A stretch of 64,000 bases of DNA from NCBI RefSeq assembly GCF_002891295.1, contig NZ_LGUI01000005.1, positions 186,001 to 250,000 on the forward strand, in the 5' to 3' direction. Below the pieces are notes generated by a model. It was given only the letters and a program-made list of their open reading frames with translations, searched no databases and had not been told where the DNA came from. The stretch comes from Streptomyces eurocidicus (GTDB taxonomy: Bacteria > Actinomycetota > Actinomycetes > Streptomycetales > Streptomycetaceae). The translations under genes were made by a program, and so were the position numbers. Positions 57,790 to 64,000 of this stretch are shown here, one piece after another (the first letter of the stretch is position 1; every line of letters begins with the position of its first letter).

Positions 57790-58347
57790 ATGATCGTTCG
57801 CTTGAACCGTCGGCTGGGAGTCTTGAGTGCGCTGGTCGCGAGTGCCGCGCTCGCCCTGACCGGGGCAACGGCTACGGCAGCGCCGTCAACGGCGACACGA
57901 GCCGGCCCCCTCTTCAGCCTACGGAACGCGGCTGACCCGAACGGGAACAAGTGCGTGGGACTGGCGAACAACGGCAGCACCGCCAACGGGACGATCCTTG
58001 TCCTGTGGGACTGCCACCTCAACTTCGATCAGTGGTGGTACAGAGGCGATGACGGCGTTTCCCTGCGCAGTAACGCCTCCGGCTATCCGCAAGGCAAATG
58101 CATAGGGCTGGCGGACAACGGCAGCGACAGAAATGGCACGCGCCTCGTTCTGTGGGACTGCCACCTCCACCCCGATCAGTGGTGGCGGATGCAGGATCTG
58201 GGTGACGGCACCGCTGCCCTCGTGTCCGCGGCAGGCCAGAACAAGTGCGTGGGGCTGGCGAACAACGGCAGCACCGCCAACGGGACTCCGCTGGTCCTGT
58301 GGGACTGCCACTTCCACCCCGACCAGCGGTGGTTCACACGTTCGTAG
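57790..58347 (+). CDS. Secreted ricin-type beta-trefoil lectin
   Basis: The 185-residue protein has a signal peptide (MIVRLNRRLGVLSALVASAA, cleavage near ATAA-AP). Three trefoil lobes follow, each with a KC(V/I)GLA(N/D)NGS element and an L(V)LWDCH...DQ(W/R)W element, the carbohydrate-binding ricin pattern. Lobes 1 and 3 are almost identical in DNA, indicating a recent internal copy. GGGAAGGA precedes the ATG. It is the second small lectin in the window, after 43418, but is not a close copy of it. Confidence 0.88.
   Translation: MIVRLNRRLGVLSALVASAALALTGATATAAPSTATRAGPLFSLRNAADPNGNKCVGLANNGSTANGTILVLWDCHLNFDQWWYRGDDGVSLRSNASGYPQGKCIGLADNGSDRNGTRLVLWDCHLHPDQWWRMQDLGDGTAALVSAAGQNKCVGLANNGSTANGTPLVLWDCHFHPDQRWFTRS
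57947..57993 (+). repeat. Direct repeat copy 1 inside lectin gene
   Basis: This 47-base stretch matches 58240-58286 at 46 of 47 bases and encodes the NKCVGLANNGSTANGT element of the first lobe. The middle lobe at about 58096-58140 is a diverged copy. Confidence 0.9.
58240..58286 (+). repeat. Direct repeat copy 2 inside lectin gene
   Basis: Second copy of the 47-base repeat at 57947-57993, with one silent A/G difference. It encodes the same element in the third lobe. Confidence 0.9.
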
Positions 58348-58449
58348 GCCCGGTCCCTCGGAGACGGCCCGTCGGACCCGTCAGTCTCGTCGGCGAGACG
58401 ACCCGTGGGGCAGGCCCTAACCCCGCCCCTCCCGTCGTCGCAGGCGGGA

Positions 58450-58592
58450 CCGTACGATAAGTGATAGAAGACCAGCGACTGGTTGACGCTGGCCGCCGCG
58501 GCGACGGACCGGGCGGAGGTCTTGGCGATGCCCTGTTCGGTGAGGGTCCGCGGCGCCCCTTCGAGCAGCTTGGCCCGGGTGTCCTCGCTCAC
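58450..58592 (-). pseudogene. Truncated TetR regulator, N-terminal DNA-binding part only
   Basis: The frame starts at GTG 58592 with SEDTRAKLLEGAPRTLTEQG, then SARSVAAAASVNQSLVFYH, a normal TetR helix-turn-helix. Similarity then stops at FYHL. The remaining frame runs into the end of the lectin gene in the opposite strand and is not TetR-like, so the ligand and dimer domain is lost. The start overlaps the stop of the DUF4166 remnant (GTGA), showing that they once formed one operon. Confidence 0.75.
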
Positions 58593-59077
58593 GCGCGGGC
58601 TTCTTCCCGCACCGGCCGCAGGCCCGCCCGCGGCTCGACTCCATGGGTGTAGGCGGCGGTGAAGGAGCCGCGGTAGCCGAAGAGCGGTCCGAAGCGGCGG
58701 TTGGTGACCCGTACCTCGATGCGGAAGCGTTCCGCCGCCTCGTCGTAGGACTCGCGGACGACGGCGTCACCGGCGACGAGCGCGGGCACCCGGGCGTCGA
58801 CCGGGCCCTCCCGGAAGCGGTGTTCCCCGGAGCGGATGACCAGTGCCCCGGTGTCGTCGGCCGTGAAGTGCAGATCGGTGGCGAGGTGCTGGTGCGTGCC
58901 GAGGTAGTCCACGACGCAGCCCCGTTCGCGGCTGAAGACCATGGTGGCGTCGAACCGGCGCGGCCGGTCCGGGAAGGCGAAGGTCCGCACGAAGGTCACG
59001 GTCTCCCGCCCGTAGGCGTCGCGGTAGGGGACGTTCTCGATGGTGAAGGGGATGTTCCGGCCCGCGCGCGGGTCGAA
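58589..59077 (-). pseudogene. 5'-truncated DUF4166 family protein
   Basis: The frame is open from an in-frame TGA at 59104-59102 and shows the DUF4166 pattern: FDPRAGRNIPFTIENVPYRD, DATMVFSRERGCVVDYLGTHQHL, then RNRRFGPLFGYRGSF with valine/threonine variants. The family's first part, of about 50 residues with the normal start, is missing, and no ATG or GTG precedes FDPRAG. Translation could begin only inside, at GTG 58999. Loss of the 5' end places the remnant directly after the operator palindrome at 59090. Confidence 0.65.
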
Positions 59078-59089
59078 TCTTAGAGCTGT

Positions 59090-59105
59090 TTGAGCGATCG
59101 CTCAA
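59090..59105. promoter_or_regulatory. 16-base perfect palindrome, probable TetR operator
   Basis: TTGAGCGATCGCTCAA is perfectly palindromic and matches the general form of TetR-family sites (TTGAGCG-CGCTCAA). It lies immediately before the DUF4166 remnant and 237 bases before the divergent acetyltransferase gene. Its likely original ligand is the TetR protein whose remnant is at 58450. Confidence 0.7.
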
Positions 59106-59342
59106 GAGGGGGTGTCGTCACAGCGGGCGGGGGCCTCGGCAGGCCGCACCGACGGGCCGTCAGGCACCGGCGGCAAGACCGTCGGACACCTGCGGCAAGG
59201 CGGGAGTCACCGCCCGGAAAGGGTTTGCCCGGCGAACGGAGCCATGACAGCATCCTTGACGCACACGCTGTCGCGTCAACGGCGACCACCGGCGAAGCCG
59301 GGTCCGGCGAGGACGGCCCGGCCAGGGAGAGGTAGCCCGCCC

Positions 59343-59999
59343 ATGAGTCCCCACGTTCCCGCGGACCCGACCGTGCTGCACCCGATGCCCCAGCACCCAC
59401 GGGTGGTACTGCTCAAGCCGCTGGTGAAGTCCCCGCTGATCGAGGTCGGGGAGTACTCCTACTACGACGACCCGGACGACCCGACCGCGTTCGAGACGCG
59501 CAACGTGCTCTACCACTACGGGCCGGAGAAGCTGATCATCGGCAAGTTCTGTGCGCTGGGCACAGGGGTCCGGTTCATCATGAACGGCGCCAACCACCGC
59601 ATGGACGGCCCCTCGACCTTCCCCTTCCCCACGATGGGCGGCTCGTGGTCCGACCACTTCGACCTGCTCACCGGCCTGCCGAACCGCGGGGACACCGTCG
59701 TCGGCAACGACGTCTGGTTCGGCTACGGCGTGACGGTGATGCCCGGTGTACGGATCGGGCACGGCGCGATCGTCGCTTCCGGCGCCGTGGTCACCGCCGA
59801 CGTGCCCGACTACGGGATCGTCGGCGGCAACCCCGCCCGTGGCGTCCGCGCCCGGTACGGCGACGAGGACGTCGCCCGGCTGCTGGCGGTGGCCTGGTGG
59901 GACTGGCCGGCGGAGCACATCACCGAGCACATACGGACGATCATGTCGGGTGACATCGCCACCCTGGAGGCCGCCGCCCCGGACGACAGCCGGGCGTGA
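59343..59999 (+). CDS. Vat/CatB-like xenobiotic O-acetyltransferase
   Basis: The 218-residue left-handed beta-helix protein has IGKFCALGTGVRFIMNGANHRMDG, which contains the catalytic histidine of Vat enzymes. The hexapeptide coils are GDTVVGNDVWFGYGVTVMPG, then GHGAIVASGAVVTADVPDYGIVGGNPAR. Relatives acetylate streptogramin A or chloramphenicol. CoA-dependent inactivation of an antibiotic is likely, but the substrate is unknown. The ATG at 59343 has GGGAGAGG upstream. Confidence 0.9.
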   Translation: MSPHVPADPTVLHPMPQHPRVVLLKPLVKSPLIEVGEYSYYDDPDDPTAFETRNVLYHYGPEKLIIGKFCALGTGVRFIMNGANHRMDGPSTFPFPTMGGSWSDHFDLLTGLPNRGDTVVGNDVWFGYGVTVMPGVRIGHGAIVASGAVVTADVPDYGIVGGNPARGVRARYGDEDVARLLAVAWWDWPAEHITEHIRTIMSGDIATLEAAAPDDSRA

Positions 60000-60229
60000 G
60001 ACGGGCGCCCACCGGCCCAGCGGCATCGGCGGGAACGCACCGTAGGGGCGCGCGGGTTCCCCGTATGCCCGTCCGCACTCGACGCGTACGCGGCCGCCCG
60101 TTGTACTGGGATCAGCATGTCCGGTCCGTCCGCGGCGCCGGGGGCACCGTGTGTTCCGCCCTCGGGCCACCGGCCCCTCGAACGCATGATCACCCGGTCC
60201 CAGGCCGGACACCACCCCGGAGGCGCCCC

Positions 60230-60616
60230 ATGAGGATCCACCTGACCAGCGTCTTCGTCGACGACCAGGAAAAGGCCCTGCGTTTCTACACCGAGGTGCT
60301 CGGCTTCGTGAAGAAGACCGAGGTCCCTCTGGGCAAGGACCGCTGGCTCACGGTGGTCTCACCGGAAGACCTCGACGGGACCGAACTGCTGCTGGAGCCC
60401 GACGGCCATCCCGCGGTGAGACCGTACAAGACGGCGCTGGTCAAGGACGGCATCCCGGCCGCCTCGTTCGCCGTGGCGGACGTACCCGCGGAGTTCGACC
60501 GGCTGCGCGGACTCGGGGTCCGCTTCACCCAGGAGCCGCTGGAGGCCGGCCCGGTCACCACGGCGGTCCTGGACGACACCTGCGGCAACCTGATCCAGAT
60601 CATGCACAGCAAATAG
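60230..60616 (+). CDS. VOC-superfamily (glyoxalase/bleomycin-resistance-like) protein
   Basis: The 128-residue protein has the beta-alpha-beta-beta-beta repeat of the vicinal oxygen chelate fold: TSVFVDDQEKALRFYTEVLG, then ELLLEPDG, and AVLDDTCGNLIQIMH with the C-terminal metal glutamate position as Q. It could bind a drug or act as a small lyase. GGAGG lies seven bases before the ATG. It stands alone. Confidence 0.88.
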   Translation: MRIHLTSVFVDDQEKALRFYTEVLGFVKKTEVPLGKDRWLTVVSPEDLDGTELLLEPDGHPAVRPYKTALVKDGIPAASFAVADVPAEFDRLRGLGVRFTQEPLEAGPVTTAVLDDTCGNLIQIMHSK

Positions 60617-60710
60617 GATTACCGTTCATGGCCTGAAATCGATCGGTTCCGCGCTCATACAGCCATCCGACCCGCTGCCGGACACGGGTGGGCGGGCTAC
60701 CGCCTCGACG

Positions 60711-61568
60711 TCAGGGAATGTCCAACCGGACGAGCGCCGGCAACAGCGCCTCGCGTACGGGCCATGAGCGCTGCGCGGCGAGGATCAGCCGGGCGGTGGC
60801 GCGCGGCCCGATCGCGTAAGGGCCGATGCTCCGCACCGTCACCGCGTGCCGTTGCCCGGTGTCGCCGAGGCGCAGGGCGGACGGTCTGATGGCGCCGCGC
60901 AGGGTGGGGAAGCGGAATGTCCCGCCACGGGTCAGGGCGTACGGGGCCAAGTGGGCGGTGACGTGGGGCAGCGTGTCGAAGAGCAGCACGCTCCGCGGAA
61001 AGCGGCGGACGCAGAGGCGGATGAGGGCGGCGGCCTGGGGCGGCCGAAGGTACATGAACAGGCCCTGCGCCGCGATGAGCGAGGGCGGCCGGGCGACGGC
61101 GTGGTCCGTCCACCGCGGGTCGGTCACGGAGCAGGCGACGGCGTGCTGCCGCGGTCCGTGCGGCAGGACCGCGCGGCGTAGCTCGATCACCTCGGGCCGG
61201 TCGACGGAGAGCCAGTGCGCCGTGCCGTTGTCCGCGCGCCAGAACTGCGTCTCCAGCCCCTCCCCCAGGGCGATCACCGTGGCTCCGGGGTGGCGCCGCA
61301 GAAAGCGCGTCGTCGCGGCGTCGTACATGCGGGCCCGCCGGGCGAGGTACTGCTCGGCGACATGGTGCGGCCGGCCGAACCACGCCTGGAAGGGCCAGTC
61401 GCATCGGTCGGTGAGTTCCACGGCCGCGGGATCCGTGAGGAGCGGGGGGTCGCGGCGGGCGGCGGCCGCCCGGTGGTACAGAGTCCACAGGGACGTCTGC
61501 GCAACGGGTGCCAGGGCATGCGGGGCAGGGCGCTGCGAGGGGCCGCGTTCCCCGTCGTGGGACCACAT
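60711..61568 (-). CDS. Tcmp/PPM-family (leucine carboxyl methyltransferase-like) methyltransferase
   Basis: The 285-residue protein has SLWTLYHRAAAARRDPPLLT at the start, RARMYDAATTRFLRRHPGAT and VIALGEGLETQFWR as the SAM site, then LSVDRPEVIELRR and AAQGLFMYL. This is the pattern of the PPM family found in TcmP/polyketide and polyglutamate O-methyltransferases. It methylates carboxyl or hydroxyl groups of small molecules. It has no operon partner here. Confidence 0.85.
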   Translation of the reverse strand: MWSHDGERGPSQRPAPHALAPVAQTSLWTLYHRAAAARRDPPLLTDPAAVELTDRCDWPFQAWFGRPHHVAEQYLARRARMYDAATTRFLRRHPGATVIALGEGLETQFWRADNGTAHWLSVDRPEVIELRRAVLPHGPRQHAVACSVTDPRWTDHAVARPPSLIAAQGLFMYLRPPQAAALIRLCVRRFPRSVLLFDTLPHVTAHLAPYALTRGGTFRFPTLRGAIRPSALRLGDTGQRHAVTVRSIGPYAIGPRATARLILAAQRSWPVREALLPALVRLDIP

Positions 61569-61852
61569 CCGCGGGGTTTACCCGTACGGAGGGCGGATGA
61601 CCCGTAGGTCGGCCCGACGAGGGAACGGGCGAACGCGCGAGCGGGTGCGCGGTGGGGTCCGCGGGAGGCGCGCCACCGACGAGGAGACCGACCGCCACCC
61701 GGAGAACGCCGCCACCGGACGCCTCGTCCTCGCCACCGCCCGATGGTCTCCGCGTGGGGGCGCCGCCCGCAACGACCCCGGGAGCGCTCGCCCAGGCGCG
61801 CTGGGCCGCCCCACACCACCCTGACCTGCCGACAGGGAGGTGGCGACGCCGC

Positions 61853-62278
61853 TCAGTCCATCAGCTCCGGCGCGAAGTAGTCACGCAGTCGAGCGATCTT
61901 CCCGTCGCGGACGCGGAAGATCTGGACCAGCGAGACGGTCACGTCGTCCCCATCCCCGTCCCCGCCCCCGTCCCCGTCGAAGACCGTGTCGATCTCGGCG
62001 ATGAAGACCTCGGGATCGGCGGTGGTGTGCAGAACGTATCCGGACTTCTCGACGTTCGGCGCACGGCCGTCCTTCCCCTGGCCCCGGTAGTACGCCGCCA
62101 TCGCGCTACGGATCTCCTCGCGGCCCACCAGCTTCCTCGGGAAGGCGGCGCCGGCGGGCATGAGCGGCGCCTCGAAGACGCCGTCCGGGGTGAAGTTCTC
62201 GGCGAGGGCATCGGCGTTCCGGGTGAACGCGCCGGCGCGCACATGGCTCTCGAAGATCTCCTGCGGGGTTCGGGACAT
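61853..62278 (-). CDS. SnoaL-like (NTF2 fold) protein
   Basis: The 141-residue protein has FESHVRAGAFTRNADALAEN, FTPDGVFEAPL and VSLVQIFRVRDGKIARLRDY, which fit SnoaL-like polyketide cyclases and related small enzymes. A low-complexity loop of Asp and Gly near residues 100-111 is encoded by a pyrimidine-rich tract (61944-61979). GGGAGG supports the start. Its function is unknown. Confidence 0.85.
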   Translation of the reverse strand: MSRTPQEIFESHVRAGAFTRNADALAENFTPDGVFEAPLMPAGAAFPRKLVGREEIRSAMAAYYRGQGKDGRAPNVEKSGYVLHTTADPEVFIAEIDTVFDGDGGGDGDGDDVTVSLVQIFRVRDGKIARLRDYFAPELMD

Positions 62279-62579
62279 GAGCGGCCTCCCTGGGCTCGGG
62301 CACGGAGGACCACATCATCACAGCGGTGCCTCCGGGAAGGTGGTTTTCGGGGAACGATCACACTCCGCCGGATCGGTGGGCCGCCGCGCCCGGAAACATG
62401 GCGAGCCCGGAGACATGGCAAGCCCGGCCGCCGCCTCGGTCCAACGGGAGGCACTTCCACGACACGGCAGACGGATTGCCATCGAGATCGACACCTTCGG
62501 TGCAAACTGTGTCCATATTTGCGCCCATATGAAGGAAGCCCACCATGTTCATGGCTACCCGGCTTTTCGACCCACGGGG
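62279..62579. promoter_or_regulatory. Upstream region of peroxidase gene with repeats
   Basis: The region holds a 15-base direct repeat (ACATGGCGAGCCCGG, 14 of 15) at 62396-62410 and 62413-62427. It also holds an inverted repeat GGTGCAAA / TTTGCGCC (7 of 8 pairs) at 62499-62525, just before a short coupled ORF. The inverted repeat is a candidate operator. Confidence 0.5.
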
Positions 62580-62583
62580 ATGA
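62545..62583 (+). CDS. 12-residue upstream ORF coupled to DyP peroxidase
   Basis: This short frame (MFMATRLFDPRG) has a good GAAGGA eight or nine bases before its ATG. Its TGA overlaps the ATG of the peroxidase gene (ATGA). Translation of the peroxidase, which itself has only a weak binding site, is probably driven through this ORF. It may be a leader peptide. Confidence 0.5.
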   Translation: MFMATRLFDPRG

Positions 62584-63965
62584 CCGGGCCCACCGCGGGT
62601 ACGGTGCCGGCGCTGGAACTGGACGACATCCAGGGCACCGTGCTGCGCCGCCGCCCGGACGACTATCACGGCGTCTATCTGCTGTACCGGATCGACGACC
62701 CGGCCGCGACGAAGCGGTCCCTGCGCGAGGTCCTGCCGAAGATCACCAGCGCGGCGGACTGGGAGCTGCCCCGCCCGTACACCCTCAACGTCGCCTTCAC
62801 CTACCGGGGCCTGGCCCGGCTGGGTGTGCCGGAGGACTCGCTCGCCTCCTTCTCCGAGGAGTTCCGGGCCGGCATGGCCGCCCGCAAGGAGGTGCTCGGC
62901 GACCTCGGCGCCAACGATCCCGGCAACTGGCTCCCTCCACTGGGCGGGGCCGATGTGCACATCGGCGTAATGATCATCGCGAGGGCCCCCGAGGGACTGC
63001 GCGAACCCGTGGACGCGGCCGGCCGGCTGGCCGGGGTGAACCTGGTCTACCGGCTCGACGTCGGTGTCCCGGTCACCGGGCGCGAGCACTTCGGGTTCCG
63101 GGACGGGATCTCCAGTCCACACCTGCTCGGCAGCACCGACGCGCCGCTGCCCGGTCAGGACTCCGTCCAGCCCGGTGAGTTCCTCTTCGGCTACCCGGAC
63201 GAGTCCGGGACCCCGCCACCGGGTCCGGCCCCGGAAGTCCTCGGCCGCAACGGCTGCTACTTGGCCTTCCGCCAGATGCACGCGGACGTCGCCGCGTTCC
63301 GCAGATACCTGCGCGACAACGCCTCCTCCCCCGAGGCCGAGGAACTGCTCGCGGCGAAGTTCGTCGGCCGCTGGCGCAGTGGTGCGCCGCTCGCGCTGGC
63401 CCCGGACCACGACGATCCGGAACTGGGCGCCGACCCCATGCGCAACAACGACTTCCGCTACCACGAGGACCCGCGGGGGCTGCGCGTCCCGCGCGGCGCG
63501 CACATCCGGCGCGCCAACCCGAGGGACGGCCTCACGGACACCGTGGTCGCGGTCAACATCCACCGCGTGCTGCGGCGCGGTGCCGCCTACGGCCCGCCGC
63601 TGCCCGACGGGATCCTCGAGGACGACGGTGCGGAGCGCGGGATCATCTTCGTCTTCCTGGGCGCCAGCCTGTCCCGGCAGTTCGAGTTCGTGCAGCAGGT
63701 GTGGCTCAACGACGGCGACTTCGCCGGCCTCGGCGCCGAGCGGGACCCGCTGATCGGCGACAACGACGGCACGGGCGTCCACACCGTCCCGGCCACGCCG
63801 GTCCGCCGCAGGCTCACCGGGCTGCCCCGGTTCGTGACCGTGCGCGGCGGCGAGTACTGCTTCCTGCCCGGCCTGACCGCGCTGAAGTGGCTCACCACGC
63901 TGCCCGACACGGCCGCGAAGCCCGCCACCACCCCACCCACATCGATGCCGGAGAGTGACAGGTGA
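62580..63965 (+). CDS. DyP-type haem peroxidase
   Basis: The 461-residue protein carries the DyP signatures: LDDIQGTVLRR near residue 12, the catalytic FGFRDGISSP (GXXDG) near residue 170, and the haem-ligand histidine in GAHIRRANPRDG near 305. GIIFVFLGASLSRQFEFVQQ is typical of the family, and the length with its C-terminal extension suits the larger DyP classes. It oxidises dyes or phenolics with peroxide. It has no Tat signal here, so it is probably cytosolic. The ATG at 62580 is chosen from the ATGA overlap; an in-frame ATG at 62529 is possible. Confidence 0.9.
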   Translation: MTGPTAGTVPALELDDIQGTVLRRRPDDYHGVYLLYRIDDPAATKRSLREVLPKITSAADWELPRPYTLNVAFTYRGLARLGVPEDSLASFSEEFRAGMAARKEVLGDLGANDPGNWLPPLGGADVHIGVMIIARAPEGLREPVDAAGRLAGVNLVYRLDVGVPVTGREHFGFRDGISSPHLLGSTDAPLPGQDSVQPGEFLFGYPDESGTPPPGPAPEVLGRNGCYLAFRQMHADVAAFRRYLRDNASSPEAEELLAAKFVGRWRSGAPLALAPDHDDPELGADPMRNNDFRYHEDPRGLRVPRGAHIRRANPRDGLTDTVVAVNIHRVLRRGAAYGPPLPDGILEDDGAERGIIFVFLGASLSRQFEFVQQVWLNDGDFAGLGAERDPLIGDNDGTGVHTVPATPVRRRLTGLPRFVTVRGGEYCFLPGLTALKWLTTLPDTAAKPATTPPTSMPESDR

Positions 63966-64000
63966 CATCACCGGAGCTGGACTTCACCCCTGTGCGGTAC
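63962..64000 (+). CDS. Start of next gene, cut by window end
   Basis: A GTG overlaps the peroxidase stop (GTGA) and opens 13 codons (MTSPELDFTPVRY) to the last base. The overlap suggests cotranslation with the peroxidase. Too little is present to name it. Confidence 0.5.
   Translation, partial: MTSPELDFTPVRY

Noticed and set aside
61944..61979. Pyrimidine-rich repeat tract
   Set aside because: It is inside the SnoaL-like gene and encodes an Asp/Gly loop; it is low-complexity coding sequence, not a separate element.

Overview
The window looks like a Streptomyces (or closely related actinomycete) chromosome segment. The DNA is very GC-rich and codons end in G or C. TTA codons are almost absent. 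Family content fits: a LAL-type LuxR regulator, a spore-associated protein, an AfsR-type regulator remnant, a DGPF/ECF sigma pair, a kdp operon with kdpF, and many twin-arginine or Sec-exported proteins. Several decayed regulators and a high density of small biosynthetic loci suggest an accessory, chromosome-arm-like region. I saw no tRNA, rRNA, CRISPR array or transposase.

Layout. Positions 1-11739 hold a collinear seven-gene siderophore-type operon mixing NRPS-independent (IucA/IucC) and NRPS parts. It has two IucA/IucC synthetases, a type III PLP decarboxylase, an NRPS with half a condensation domain plus A and PCP, a diaminobutyrate aminotransferase/decarboxylase pair, and a stand-alone condensation domain. 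A frameshifted AfsR-like regulator follows (11736-12658). Next comes a complete kdp potassium-pump operon with an extra mini-membrane protein (12865-17457). After it lie a MarR remnant, three small minus-strand genes (two of them for exported proteins) and a large LAL regulator (19842-22598).

Positions 22877-29000 are mixed metabolism: an aldehyde dehydrogenase divergent from a TetR regulator with a clear inverted repeat, a CGNR protein, a Tat-exported epoxide-hydrolase-like enzyme, a HAD-like protein without its nucleophile, and a quinone reductase. Positions 29439-35653 are the most striking part. They hold an iterative-type PKS (KS-AT-DH-ACP, no KR), a HemN-like radical SAM enzyme and a FabG-like ketoreductase, tightly packed. 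This trio matches the Jaw4-Jaw5-Jaw6 logic reported for the polycyclopropanated polyketide jawsamycin. The radical SAM gene carries two TTA codons in its first ten codons, which implies bldA control.

Positions 35706-48283 hold a TetX-like flavin monooxygenase, a secreted beta-propeller, a TesB thioesterase, an MMPL transporter, an accessory peptide deformylase facing an ArsR-type regulator across a row of ACTTTGCAAAGT palindromes, a secreted ricin-fold lectin, a PAP2 membrane enzyme and an ECF42-type sigma factor with its DGPF partner. Positions 48284-55592 form a second small natural-product locus: PNPOx-like protein, A-PCP-reductase NRPS, two methyltransferases and a divergent MFS exporter.

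Positions 55721-64000 hold a GlxA/AraC regulator coupled to a Tat-exported PfpI paralogue, a ricin-fold lectin with a recent internal duplication, remnants of a DUF4166-TetR operon with an intact palindromic operator, a Vat-like acetyltransferase, a VOC protein, a Tcmp/PPM methyltransferase, a SnoaL-like protein, and a DyP-type peroxidase preceded by a coupled 12-codon ORF. A gene begins at 63962 and runs off the end.
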